DNA from: Tagaea sp965279565
GTDB taxonomy: Bacteria > Pseudomonadota > Alphaproteobacteria > CACIAM-22H2
Direction of reading: 5' to 3'
Assembly: GCA_965279565.1 (NCBI GenBank)
Contig: OZ257249.1
Location: 2,480,001 to 2,544,000, forward strand
Length of the DNA stretch: 64,000 bases
Positions within the stretch are counted from its first letter, which is position 1. Each line of letters starts with the position of its first letter. This document shows, piece after piece, positions 34,213-42,796 of the stretch. The position numbers were made by a program, and so were the translations under genes. The notes below the pieces were generated by a model. The model saw nothing but the letters and a program-made list of their open reading frames with translations, was not told the origin of the DNA and searched no databases.

Positions 34213-35553
34213 ATGAAGTCCAATTCCTTTTCACGCCGCGGGTTCGTGAAGGCGGCAGCACTCGGGACGCTTGCCGCCCCGATGCTCAACATCAAGTCGC
34301 TCTACGCGCAGTCGGGCGCCTTCAACTGGAAGAAGTTCGCCGGCCAGAGCATCGAAGTCTCGCTCACGCTCAGCCCGCGCGGCGAATTGCTGCGCAGGCA
34401 CGAGAAGGAGTTCACGGAACTGACCGGCATCAAGGTCGGCTCCGAGATCGTGCCCGAGCAGCAGCACCGCCAGCAGGCCGTGATCCAGTTCAATTCGGGC
34501 AATCCGCAGTTCGACGTCATCACGATCTCGTGGCACGTGCAGAAGCGCCTGTTCGGCAAGTCGAAATGGCTTGTCGACATGAAGCCGCTGCTGGCCGACC
34601 GCGCGCTCACGGCGCCGGACTACGACTTCTCGGATTTCACGGCCGGCGGGCTGCGCTGGGCCGTGCAGGGCGACGGCCGCATGGACACGCTGCCGCTGAA
34701 CATCGATCCCTGGATGATCTACTGGAACAAGGAACTCTTCGCCGCGAAGGGTCTGGCGTTCCCGAAGACGTTCGAGGAAATCATGATGGCGGCCGAGAAG
34801 CTGACCGACAAGGCGTCGGGCCAATACGGCTGGGTGTCGCGCGGTCTCAAGAACGCCAACGTGCCGGTGTGGACGAGCTTCATGATCGGCCACGACATGG
34901 ATCCGGTCAATCCGAAGACCGTCCAGCTCCAGACGACGACGCCCGAGGCGGTCGCCGCGGCGGAATACTACAAGAAGCTCAACCGGGACTTCGCCCCGCC
35001 GGGGACGGTCGGCTTCAACTGGAACGAATCCCAGACGTCGTTCAGCCAGGGCAAGATCGGCATGTGGCTCGACGGCATCGGCTTCGCCCCGCCGCTGGAA
35101 GACCCGACCAAGTCGCGCGTCGTCGGCAAGGTCGGCTACGGCATCATGCCCGCCGGCCCGAAGGCCCGCCACTCGGCGACCTTCGGCGACGGCATCGGCA
35201 TCCCGGTGGCCAGCAAGAAGCGCGAAGCCGCGTATCTCTACACGCAGTGGGCCACGAGCAAGCAGATGTGCGCGCGTCTGCTGCAGTCGGGCGGCGGTTC
35301 GCCCTGCCGCGGCTCGTCGTACAGCGACAAGGACGTCATCGCGGGGCTGAAGCTGCCGCGCGAGTGGCTGACCTGCCTGCAGGAATCGACGGCCATCGGC
35401 CGCCCGGGCCTGCCGGAGATCTCGCCGGTGACGGAGTTCCGCGACGTGTTCGGCGTCGGTCTCACCAACACGATCGGCGGGGCCGATGCCCGCGCCGAGC
35501 TCGTGAAGGCGACCGAGGCTTTCGCGCCGGTCCTCCAGAAGTCGGAAGCATGA
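34213..35553 (+). CDS. Sugar ABC transporter substrate-binding protein (family 1), Tat signal
   Basis: A 446-residue periplasmic binding protein. The N-terminus SRRGFVKAA (Arg8-Arg9) matches the Tat consensus, so it is probably exported folded. The mature part looks like the MalE/UgpB family: FTELTGIKVGSEIVPEQQHRQQ, then PLNIDPWMIYWNKELFAAKGLAFPKTFEEIMMAAEKL. These proteins catch oligosaccharides, polyols or sugar phosphates. GGGGAGAG precedes ATG 34213. Two MalF/MalG-type permease genes follow after a strong hairpin; no ATPase gene is in this operon. Confidence 0.92.
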   Translation: MKSNSFSRRGFVKAAALGTLAAPMLNIKSLYAQSGAFNWKKFAGQSIEVSLTLSPRGELLRRHEKEFTELTGIKVGSEIVPEQQHRQQAVIQFNSGNPQFDVITISWHVQKRLFGKSKWLVDMKPLLADRALTAPDYDFSDFTAGGLRWAVQGDGRMDTLPLNIDPWMIYWNKELFAAKGLAFPKTFEEIMMAAEKLTDKASGQYGWVSRGLKNANVPVWTSFMIGHDMDPVNPKTVQLQTTTPEAVAAAEYYKKLNRDFAPPGTVGFNWNESQTSFSQGKIGMWLDGIGFAPPLEDPTKSRVVGKVGYGIMPAGPKARHSATFGDGIGIPVASKKREAAYLYTQWATSKQMCARLLQSGGGSPCRGSSYSDKDVIAGLKLPREWLTCLQESTAIGRPGLPEISPVTEFRDVFGVGLTNTIGGADARAELVKATEAFAPVLQKSEA

Positions 35554-35586
35554 CGAACGACCTGCATCTCGCAGGTACTGCCGGCA

Positions 35587-35615
35587 CTCCCTTCCCCGCG
35601 TCGCGGGGAAGGGAG
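35587..35615. repeat. 14-bp perfect stem-loop between binding-protein and permease genes
   Basis: The 29-nt sequence has 14-nt arms (CTCCCTTCCCCGCG and its reverse complement) around a single central T; folding would leave about 12-13 pairs and a tiny loop. It lies 34 nt after the binding-protein stop and 18 nt before the permease start. Comparable palindromes after malE-type genes protect the upstream mRNA and lower downstream expression. The CTTCCCCGC/GCGGGGAAG text is of the kind that recurs between genes in many GC-rich genomes. Confidence 0.7.
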
Positions 35616-35632
35616 CTGCGGACCATTCGCGC

Positions 35633-36553
35633 ATGAGCAATGAATCGATGGAGCGGGACGCGGTTCCGGGCGAAATGCTCGCGACGCGCGGGCGGGGGTT
35701 CGGGCACCGCTATCTTCCGTTTGCCTATCCGGCCCTGGTGATCACGGCGGCGGTCATCGTCTTCCCGTGGATATTCACCGTCTACATGAGCCTGCACGAC
35801 TGGAAGATCGGCCAGGACCGCGAGTTCGTCGGCCTCGCGAACTTCGCCCGGCTTGCCAAGGACGCGCGGTTCATCGAATCGATCGGCCACACGCTCTATT
35901 TCACAGCGCTCGCCGTGGCACTGCCGCTGGTGCTCGGCACGGCCGCGGCCCTGATCTTCAACGAGCGGTTTCCGCTGCGCGGCCTGTTCCGCGCGATCTT
36001 CATCCTGCCGATGATGGCGACACCCGTGGCGGTGGCGCTGGTCTGGACGATGATGTTCCACCCCCAGCTCGGCGTCCTCAACTACCTGCTTTCCACCGTC
36101 GGCCTGCCGCCGCAGCTCTGGGTCTATTCGCCCCAGACCGTGATCCCGAGCCTCGTGATGGTCGAGGTCTGGCACTGGACGCCGCTCGTGATGCTGATCG
36201 TGCTCGGCGGGCTCGCGGCCGCACCCACCGAGCCCTACGATTCCGCGAAGATAGATGGTGCCAACGGCTGGCAGATCTTCCGCCATATCACGCTGCCGCT
36301 GATCATGCCTTTCCTGCTGGTCGCGGCCGTCATCCGCACGATCGACGCCCTCAAGGCCTTCGATACGATCTTCGTGATCACCGGCGGCGGTCCCGGCACC
36401 GCGTCGGAGACAATCAACATCTTCCTCTACCTGCAGGCGTTCTCATTCTACAACATCGGCTACGCATCGGCGGTGACGATCGTGTTCTTCGTCATCATCG
36501 TGGCGCTCGCCATCGTGCTGCTCTGGCTGCGGCAGAAGGCGAAATGGTCGTGA
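35633..36553 (+). CDS. Sugar ABC transporter permease 1 (MalF/UgpA-like)
   Basis: A 306-residue inner-membrane protein with six predicted helices, the first at about residues 28-50 (YPALVITAAVIVFPWIF). The cytoplasmic EAA-type loop that docks to the ATPase is visible as EPYDSAKIDGANGWQIFRHITLPLI. It pairs with the next gene product to form the channel. Its stop overlaps the following gene. Family and order match carbohydrate importers of the MalFGK/UgpAEC class. Confidence 0.92.
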   Translation: MSNESMERDAVPGEMLATRGRGFGHRYLPFAYPALVITAAVIVFPWIFTVYMSLHDWKIGQDREFVGLANFARLAKDARFIESIGHTLYFTALAVALPLVLGTAAALIFNERFPLRGLFRAIFILPMMATPVAVALVWTMMFHPQLGVLNYLLSTVGLPPQLWVYSPQTVIPSLVMVEVWHWTPLVMLIVLGGLAAAPTEPYDSAKIDGANGWQIFRHITLPLIMPFLLVAAVIRTIDALKAFDTIFVITGGGPGTASETINIFLYLQAFSFYNIGYASAVTIVFFVIIVALAIVLLWLRQKAKWS

Positions 36554-37380
36554 ACCGTTCATTGCGCCGTTTCGGCAGGAAGCTCGCCTTCGGCTTCGCC
36601 CTGTTCGTGATCGTCTCGCCGGCGATCCTCGTGATCCTGTGGATGCTGTCGCTCGCCCTCAAGAACGAGGTCGACAACATGGCCTATCCGCCGGTGTTCG
36701 TCCCGACCACGTTCAACTTCCAGAACTTTTTCGACGTGATCGAGCGCAACCGGCTCGACCTCTACTTCATCAACAGCATCATCGTCTCGGGATTCGCCAC
36801 GCTGGTGGCGATCGCGGTGGGCGTGCCCGCGGCCTACGGCATCGCCAAGGCGCAGGCGCACAAGCTGGCCGTGCTCACACTGATCGCCCGCATCACGCCC
36901 GCACTTTCGTACCTGATCCCGCTCTATATCCTGTTCCAGTGGATCGGCCTGACAGGCACGATCTGGCCCATCGCGATCACGCATCTGGTCATCACGCTGC
37001 CGATTTTCATCTACGTGATGATCGGCTTCTTCGAGAGCCTGCCGCAGGAGCTCGAAGAGGCGGCGCTGATCGATGGCTGCACGCTGTGGCAGGCCTTCCG
37101 CCACGTGGCGCTGCCGCTGGCGCGACCGGGCATCGTGGTCGGCGGCATCCTGTCGATCATCTTCTCGTGGAACAACTTCGTCTTCGCCGCGATCCTCGGC
37201 GGGCGGCAGACGCGCACGCTGCCGGTCGCGGTGTTCAACATGCTGACCTTCGAACAAGTCGCCTGGGGCCCGCTCGCCGCGGCGGCCCTGCTGGTGACGC
37301 TGCCCGTCCTGCTGCTGACGCTCCTTATCCAGAAGGAGATCGTCGGAGGGCTGACGGCCGGCGGCGTCAAAGGCGGCTGA
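36544..37380 (+). CDS. Sugar ABC transporter permease 2 (MalG/UgpE-like)
   Basis: A 278-residue inner-membrane permease with six helices. The EAA loop reads LEEAALIDGCTLWQAFRHVALPLARPG. ATG 36544 overlaps the previous gene by 10 nt; a GTG at 36550, giving a 4-nt GTGA overlap, is an equally good start. No gene for the nucleotide-binding subunit follows: the next gene belongs to a TRAP transporter. A shared ATPase encoded elsewhere, as with MsmK-type proteins, would have to energise it. Confidence 0.92.
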   Translation: MVVNRSLRRFGRKLAFGFALFVIVSPAILVILWMLSLALKNEVDNMAYPPVFVPTTFNFQNFFDVIERNRLDLYFINSIIVSGFATLVAIAVGVPAAYGIAKAQAHKLAVLTLIARITPALSYLIPLYILFQWIGLTGTIWPIAITHLVITLPIFIYVMIGFFESLPQELEEAALIDGCTLWQAFRHVALPLARPGIVVGGILSIIFSWNNFVFAAILGGRQTRTLPVAVFNMLTFEQVAWGPLAAAALLVTLPVLLLTLLIQKEIVGGLTAGGVKGG

Positions 37381-37414
37381 GCCGCATTCAAGAGAACCAA
37401 CCAAGGGGGAAACG

Positions 37415-38407
37415 ATGACGAAGATCACTCGACGTACGATTCTGGCCGGAACGGCCGCCGTCGGCGCGCTGCTCGGCGCGCCCACGATCCTGCGCGCGCA
37501 GGCGACCGCGATCCGCTGGGGCGAGATGCTCGCCCCGAGCCATCCGCAGGTGCAGATGGTCGAGCGCGTCGCGAAGGAAGTGAAGGAGAAGACCTCCGGC
37601 CGCATCGACATCCAGTCCTTCCCGAACGGCCAGCTCGGCTCGGGCCGCGACATGATGGAGGCGGTCACGTCCGGCGCCCTCCAGATGACGACGGACGGTG
37701 CGGGCGCGCTCGCGGCCCTGCTGCCGCAGCTCTCGGTGATCGAATCGCCCTATCTGTGGCGCGATGCCGCGCACATGGCGAAGTGCGCCGCCTCGCCGCA
37801 GTTCGCGAAGATGAACGAGGACATGGCCGCGCGCCGCAACATGCGCATGGTTGCCGTCACCTATTACGGCAAGCGCCACCTGACGACGGGCACGAAGGCC
37901 GTGCGCGGCGTCTCGGACATGGCCGGCTTCAAGCTGCGTGTGCCGCCCGTCGACGTGTTCCGCGCGATGGCGGAGGCGTGGGGTGCGCGCGCCACGCCGG
38001 TCAACTTCAACGAGCTCTACCTAGCGCTGAACCAGGGTGCGGTCGACGGGCAAGAAAACCCGCTGCCGACCATCCACAGCGCCAAGCTCTTCGAGGTGCA
38101 GAAGTTCCTCGTCCTGACCGAGCACATCATCACGCCGCGCCTCGTCGTCGTGAACGAGGCGTTCTGGAAGGGGCTGCGCCCGGCCGACCGCGACATCGTG
38201 CAAGCAGCACTGACCTCGGCTGCCGCATGGCAGGACAAGGAGCTGCTTGGCCAGGAAGCGTCGCTGATCGACACGCTCAAGACGGCTGGCATGACGGTCA
38301 TCACGCCCGACCTCGCCCAGTTCCGCGATCCGGTGCTGGCGAAGGTTCCGGCGATGTTCGAAGAGCGCTGGGGCAAGGGCACGTTCGACGCCCTGCGCAA
38401 GCTCTGA
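37415..38407 (+). CDS. dctP: TRAP transporter substrate-binding protein (DctP family)
   Basis: A 330-residue periplasmic binding protein of a tripartite ATP-independent transporter. The signal sequence starts TRRTILAGTAAVGALLG with a Tat-like twin arginine. The family pattern is clear: SGRIDIQSFPNGQLGSGRDMMEAV, the conserved GFKLRVPP that forms part of the ligand cleft, and VNFNELYLALNQGAVDGQENPL. TRAP binding proteins take C4-dicarboxylates, sialic acid, uronates and other carboxylates. The permease genes and then murQ-anmK follow directly, so a carboxylate sugar such as a muramic acid derivative is an attractive but unproven ligand. Confidence 0.93.
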   Translation: MTKITRRTILAGTAAVGALLGAPTILRAQATAIRWGEMLAPSHPQVQMVERVAKEVKEKTSGRIDIQSFPNGQLGSGRDMMEAVTSGALQMTTDGAGALAALLPQLSVIESPYLWRDAAHMAKCAASPQFAKMNEDMAARRNMRMVAVTYYGKRHLTTGTKAVRGVSDMAGFKLRVPPVDVFRAMAEAWGARATPVNFNELYLALNQGAVDGQENPLPTIHSAKLFEVQKFLVLTEHIITPRLVVVNEAFWKGLRPADRDIVQAALTSAAAWQDKELLGQEASLIDTLKTAGMTVITPDLAQFRDPVLAKVPAMFEERWGKGTFDALRKL

Positions 38408-38904
38408 TGGGACGGATCGCCGCCGCGACGGAGGGTGCACTGCGCGTCGCGGCGGTGATCCTTCTCCTCGGGATGCTCGGTTGCGTGGTTGCCGGGGTGG
38501 TCTCGCGCCAGCTCGGCAATCCACTGAGCTGGACCGACGAGGCCGCCCAGTACCTGCTCGTCTGGACGGGGTTTGCCGGGATGATCCTGGCCGCCCGCCG
38601 ACGCAGCCACATCCGCATCGACGTGTTCATCGACCGGTTGCCGCCGTTCGCTCGGCGGGTCGTCGAGATCGTCATCCAGGCGAGCATCATCTTCTTCGCG
38701 CTGGCGCTGCTGCGCTACAGCCCGGCGCTGATCGAACGAAATCTCGACGTCGAATGGATCAGCGTGCCGCTGTCGGCAGCATTGCTCTACATCCCGCTGC
38801 CGATCGCGGCGGCCGCCATCGTGGCGAATGCAGCCGTGCAGTTGCTCGAAGCCTTCCGCGGGCCTGTTGCCGCGCCGCTCGCACCCGGAGACCAGCCGCT
38901 GTGA
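38407..38904 (+). CDS. dctQ: TRAP transporter small permease (DctQ)
   Basis: A 165-residue membrane protein with four helices, starting GALRVAAVILLLGMLGCVVAGVVSRQLGNPLSWTDEAAQYLLVW, the standard DctQ opening with the conserved W-x-D-E. Its ATG shares one base with the stop of dctP (TGATG). It supports the large subunit in sodium- or proton-driven uptake. The stop overlaps the GTG of dctM. Confidence 0.92.
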   Translation: MGRIAAATEGALRVAAVILLLGMLGCVVAGVVSRQLGNPLSWTDEAAQYLLVWTGFAGMILAARRRSHIRIDVFIDRLPPFARRVVEIVIQASIIFFALALLRYSPALIERNLDVEWISVPLSAALLYIPLPIAAAAIVANAAVQLLEAFRGPVAAPLAPGDQPL

Positions 38905-40187
38905 TCGAGACCATGTCGATCATCATGGCGGTCTGGTTCGTCGTACTGCTGCTTGGTGTGCCGCTCTACGTGACGATGGGGCTCGCGTCGTTCGCGTTCG
39001 TCTGGCTGTCGGGCGTGTCGCCGGGCATCATCGCCCAGAAGATCGCTCAGGCAGCCAACTCCTTCCCGCTGCTGGCCGCCCCGCTCTTCATCCTGATGGG
39101 CAACATCATGAATTCCGGCGGCATCACCGACCGGATCTTCTCGTTCGCCACGGCCTGCGTGGGCTGGATGCGCGGCGGGCTGTGCCATGCGAACATCCTA
39201 GCGAGCGTGATCTTCGCCGGCATGTCGGGATCTGCCGTCGCCGACGCCGGCGGCGTGGGCACGCTCGAGATCAAGGCGATGAAGGACGAGGGCTATGACG
39301 CCGAGACGGCCGCCTCGATCACGGCGGCTTCGGCGACGATCGGTCCGATCATCCCGCCGTCGCTGCCGATGGTCATCTACGGCGTCAGCGCCGACGTGTC
39401 GATCGGCGGCCTGTTCCTGGCCGGCGTCATTCCGGGACTGCTGATGGCCGGCGCCCTGATGGCGATGGTTTCCGTCCTGGCGCGCCGGCGCAATTTGCCG
39501 CGCCATCCGTTCCCGGGACTGAGCGATCTCTGGCGGGCCTACAAGCGCGCGCACTGGGCGCTGATGACGCCGGTGATCCTCTTCGGCGGCATGATCGCCG
39601 GCATCTTCACGCCGACCGAAGCGGCTGGCGTGGCGACGGTCTACGCGCTCGTGCTCGGCCTTTTCGTCTACCGCGAGTTCGACCTGCGCAACCTTCCGAA
39701 GTTGATCGTCGATACGGTCGAGACGACGGGCGTGGTGCTGGCGCTCGTCATGGCGGCCTCGGCAATGGGCTGGTGCCTGTCGCTGTCGCGCATCCCGCAG
39801 ACCGCGGGCCCCGCCATCGTGGCGCTGGTCGGCGATCCGTGGGTGTTCCTCGTCGTCGTCAACGTGCTCCTCCTCGTCGTCGGCTGCTTCATGGAAGCGC
39901 TTGCCGCCATGCTGATCCTGATCCCGATCCTGACGCCGGCCGCGGGCCAGTTCGGGATCGATCCGATCCAGTTCGGCCTCATCTTCGTGCTTAACCTGAT
40001 GATCGGCACGATCACCCCGCCCGTGGGTGTCGTGCTCTTCGTCACGTCGAGGATTGCCGGCATTTCGTTCGCGGCGATGTCGCGCGCGATCATCCCGTGG
40101 CTTGCACCGCTCGTCGGCGTGCTGATCGCGATCACGTTCTGGCCGCCGCTGACGCTGTGGCTGCCGAAGCTCGTCATGGGGCGATAG
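38901..40187 (+). CDS. dctM: TRAP transporter large permease (DctM)
   Basis: A 428-residue membrane protein of the ion-transporter superfamily with about 12 helices. Family text includes FPLLAAPLFILMGNIMNSGGIT, MSGSAVADAGGVGTLEIKAM and IGPIIPPSLPMVIYGV, the latter two lining the transport site, and a C-terminal GTITPPVGVVLFVTSRIAG. GTG 38901 overlaps the dctQ stop (GTGA); ATG 38913 is the alternative. It carries the substrate delivered by DctP using an ion gradient. Confidence 0.94.
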   Translation: MIETMSIIMAVWFVVLLLGVPLYVTMGLASFAFVWLSGVSPGIIAQKIAQAANSFPLLAAPLFILMGNIMNSGGITDRIFSFATACVGWMRGGLCHANILASVIFAGMSGSAVADAGGVGTLEIKAMKDEGYDAETAASITAASATIGPIIPPSLPMVIYGVSADVSIGGLFLAGVIPGLLMAGALMAMVSVLARRRNLPRHPFPGLSDLWRAYKRAHWALMTPVILFGGMIAGIFTPTEAAGVATVYALVLGLFVYREFDLRNLPKLIVDTVETTGVVLALVMAASAMGWCLSLSRIPQTAGPAIVALVGDPWVFLVVVNVLLLVVGCFMEALAAMLILIPILTPAAGQFGIDPIQFGLIFVLNLMIGTITPPVGVVLFVTSRIAGISFAAMSRAIIPWLAPLVGVLIAITFWPPLTLWLPKLVMGR

Positions 40188-40236
40188 GCTGGCTCCGAAT
40201 CGCGACGAACGGTGATATCCTCGCTGTCGGCGAATC

Positions 40237-41127
40237 ATGACGACAGAACTCAACGATCCGAAATACGACGACCTCGACGCGTGGCCCACGTTCGATGCCG
40301 TGCACGCGATGTGGGACGGCCAAGTGCAGGCCGTCGCGGCTGTGCGTGCGGCCTTGCCGGCGATCGCGCGGGCGGCGGATGCGGCCGCAACCGCACTCGG
40401 CGCGCACGGGCGGATCGTCTATGCCGGGGCCGGGACGTCGGCCCGGATCGCGGTCCAGGACGGCGTCGAATTGCCCCCGACCTTCGGCTGGCCGGCCGAA
40501 CGGCTCGCCTATGCGACGGCCGGCGGGTCGGATGCGCTCGTCGCGAGCGCCGAAGGCGCGGAAGACGATGCGGCCGCCGGTGCCGCCGCGATCGACGCGA
40601 TGGCGGTGGGCTCGGCCGATGTCGTGATCGGCGTCGCGGCGAGCGGGACGACGCCCTATACGCTTGCCGCGTTGCGCGCGGCGGCGGCGCGCGGCGCCGT
40701 CACGATCGCGGTCGCGAACAATGCCGGAGCACCGCTGCTTGCCGCTGCCGTCCATCCGATCCTGGCCGAGACCGGCGGGGAAGTGATCGCCGGCTCGACG
40801 CGCATGAAGGCCGGGACCGCGCAGAAAGTCGTGCTCAACCTGCTTTCGAGCGCCATCATGATCCGGCTGGGCGGCGTCTATCGCGGCATGATGGTGGCGA
40901 TGCCGCCGACCAACGCCAAGCTCCGGCGCCGCGCCGTGGCGATCGTCGCGCGCATCGCGCATTGCGCGCCGGCGGCGGCCGAAGCGGCCCTGGCGGCGGC
41001 GGACGACGACATCAAGGTCGCGGTCCTCGTCTGCAGCGGGCTCGACGCGGGCACGGCACGCGAACGGCTGGCGCTGCATGGCGGGAATCTCCGTGCGGCA
41101 CTCGAAGCGCCGGCGGTGCGTCGATGA
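40237..41127 (+). CDS. murQ: N-acetylmuramic acid 6-phosphate etherase
   Basis: A 296-residue SIS-domain lyase that removes D-lactate from MurNAc-6-phosphate, giving GlcNAc-6-phosphate. GAGTSARIAVQDGVELPPTFGW contains the sugar-phosphate loop and the catalytic Glu78; the second functional Glu is in AEGAEDD near residue 109. GVAASGTTPYTLAAL and the STRMKAGTAQK segment complete the active site. Its stop overlaps the anmK start (ATGA). It begins 49 nt after the TRAP permease gene, so the transporter and both catabolic enzymes could share a transcript. Confidence 0.94.
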   Translation: MTTELNDPKYDDLDAWPTFDAVHAMWDGQVQAVAAVRAALPAIARAADAAATALGAHGRIVYAGAGTSARIAVQDGVELPPTFGWPAERLAYATAGGSDALVASAEGAEDDAAAGAAAIDAMAVGSADVVIGVAASGTTPYTLAALRAAAARGAVTIAVANNAGAPLLAAAVHPILAETGGEVIAGSTRMKAGTAQKVVLNLLSSAIMIRLGGVYRGMMVAMPPTNAKLRRRAVAIVARIAHCAPAAAEAALAAADDDIKVAVLVCSGLDAGTARERLALHGGNLRAALEAPAVRR

Positions 41128-42218
41128 CCGGACCAGCCGTAGCCGCGATCGGCGTGATCAGCGGAACGTCGATGGACGGGATCGACGTGGCGCTCGTGCG
41201 CACCGACGGCGAGCGCGTGTCGCGCACCCCACATTTCCGCGCGTATCCGTACGCACCGGTGCTGCGCGCGCGCCTGCTGGGCCTGCTGAAGGATCCGGCC
41301 GGCGCCGAGCGCGATCCGCTGGCAGATCTCGAAGCCGAAATCACCGATGCGCACGCCGATGCTGTCTTGCGCATGATGGAAGAATGCCGGATCGCGCGAA
41401 GCGACGTTTCCGTCGTCGGCATGCACGGCCAGACCGTCTATCACCGCCCGGAGCGCCGATTCACCCGCCAGCTCGCCGACGGAGCAAGGGCCGCGAAACG
41501 GCTGGGGCTCGATGTCGTCACGCGCTTCCGCCATGCCGACGTCGAAGCAGGCGGGCAGGGGGCGCCTCTCGCGCCGCTCTACCATTGCGCGCTCGCCGCC
41601 GACCTCGGGCTGCCGCTGATGGTCCTCAATCTCGGCGGCGTGGGCAACGTCACGTATCTTGCACGCGACCTGACGCTCGCCTTCGACACGGGGCCGGCTT
41701 CGGCCTTGCTTGACGACTTCGTTCGCCGCCGGCGCGGGCTCGAATTCGATGTCGACGGGAAGCTGTCGTCGTCCGGCACGGTCGAGCGCGGCGTTCTCGC
41801 CCGGCTGATGGACAATCCGTTCTTCGACCAGAAGCCGCCCAAGTCGCTCGACCGCAACGATTTCCACGTGCGGGCGAAGATCGTCGACGTGCTCGGCGAC
41901 GCCGACGGGGCGGCCACGCTTGCCGCTTTCACGGTCGAGGCGACGCGCGCGTCGCTCCGGCACGTGCCGGCGGCGCCGAAGCGCTGGCTCGTCACCGGCG
42001 GGGGGCGGCTCAATGCCGCGTTTATGGCGGGGTTTACGCGCGCCTTCGGCGTGCCGGTCGAGCCGGTCGAGGCGGTAGGATGGAACGGCGATGCGCTGGA
42101 GGCGGAGCTGTTTGGGTTCCTGGCGGTGCGGTCGCTGCGCGGCCTGCCGCTCAGCCTGCCGACGACGACTGGCGTGCCGGAACCGATGACGGGCGGTCTG
42201 CTGTCTCGCCCGTCCTAG
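41124..42218 (+). CDS. anmK: Anhydro-N-acetylmuramic acid kinase
   Basis: A 364-residue kinase that opens the 1,6-anhydro bond and phosphorylates anhMurNAc to MurNAc-6-phosphate, the substrate of MurQ. The ATP and sugar motifs are present: GVISGTSMDGID at the start, VGMHGQTVYH, NLGGVGNVTYL, FDTGPASALLDD and VTGGGRLNAAFM. Coupled to murQ by a 4-nt overlap, it makes a complete anhMurNAc-to-GlcNAc-6-phosphate step pair for peptidoglycan recycling. Neither nagA, nagZ, ampG nor the MurU/AmgK route genes are in the window. Confidence 0.95.
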   Translation: MTGPAVAAIGVISGTSMDGIDVALVRTDGERVSRTPHFRAYPYAPVLRARLLGLLKDPAGAERDPLADLEAEITDAHADAVLRMMEECRIARSDVSVVGMHGQTVYHRPERRFTRQLADGARAAKRLGLDVVTRFRHADVEAGGQGAPLAPLYHCALAADLGLPLMVLNLGGVGNVTYLARDLTLAFDTGPASALLDDFVRRRRGLEFDVDGKLSSSGTVERGVLARLMDNPFFDQKPPKSLDRNDFHVRAKIVDVLGDADGAATLAAFTVEATRASLRHVPAAPKRWLVTGGGRLNAAFMAGFTRAFGVPVEPVEAVGWNGDALEAELFGFLAVRSLRGLPLSLPTTTGVPEPMTGGLLSRPS

Positions 42219-42224
42219 ATCGTG

Positions 42225-42542
42225 TCAGGCAGCGATGTCGAGAAGCTGGCCGCGGCCGGAATCCGACGGCGGAGGCGGGAAGTTGTTGCGCGAGAAGCCG
42301 CCGCTGTAGCCGCCGCCGTTGTAGCCGCGACCGCCGGCATTGCCGCCGAAATCTCCGCCCGCCGACGCCGTGACGCCGGAAGCCGTCTGCGCGCGTGCAC
42401 CGGCTGCGTTGGGATCGACCGAGTTCGATTCGGGCGACAGAAGGTCGAGATTGGGATCGGGACGTTGCCCGGATTCGTTGCCGCCGAGCAGCTCGGCGAG
42501 GTTCCCATAGTTGTCCAGACCGTTGAGCAGGCTGACCGACAT
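42225..42542 (-). CDS. Small Gly/Asn-rich hypothetical protein
   Basis: A 105-residue protein opposite and convergent to anmK. The first half (MSVSLLNGLDNYGNLAELLGG) could be amphipathic; the second half is low-complexity (FGGNAGGRGYNGGGYSGGF) and ends PPPPSDSGRGQLLDIAA. No signal peptide or known domain is seen. AAGGGT lies 9 nt before the ATG, and its codons keep the genome's GC-rich third positions. A plus-strand frame also spans this region but lacks a start site. Function unknown; possibly a surface or RNA-associated protein by composition only. Confidence 0.5.
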   Translation of the reverse strand: MSVSLLNGLDNYGNLAELLGGNESGQRPDPNLDLLSPESNSVDPNAAGARAQTASGVTASAGGDFGGNAGGRGYNGGGYSGGFSRNNFPPPPSDSGRGQLLDIAA

Positions 42543-42698
42543 TTGGCTTCGACCCTTCGCGAGATTCGATGGGTCGAGTTTCGCAGCGGTGCCTTACCAA
42601 GGACTGAAGAATTGGCTCGGATTTTAGCCAACTTCACCGGGAAACAGCGGCAACCGACAACAGAGTAATCCAGCAAATACTAGGAAGAATCGGATTCC

Positions 42699-42740
42699 CG
42701 CGCGGGCATGCGCCTGACGCATCGGCGCCATGCCCGCGCG
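42699..42740. repeat. 12-bp inverted repeat in the gap before the KdgD-like gene's end
   Basis: CGCGCGGGCATG (42699-42710) and CATGCCCGCGCG (42729-42740) are exact reverse complements with an 18-nt loop that can pair further with one bulge. It lies in the 254-nt gap 42543-42796, between the start of the small Gly-rich gene and the end of the next minus-strand gene, 56 nt beyond the latter's stop. On that strand it could act as a transcript 3' end, though no T-rich tract follows. The rest of the gap shows nothing I recognise. Confidence 0.55.
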
Positions 42741-42796
42741 AAATCTTCATCGGAATCGTTGTCTAAAATCCCGATCAAATCCGCTCCGTCCGCCGG

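Noticed and set aside
42222..42668. Plus-strand frame opposite the Gly-rich small gene
   Set aside because: No ribosome-binding site, no protein-like pattern, and it starts only 4 bases after the anmK stop; the minus-strand frame has a better start and composition.
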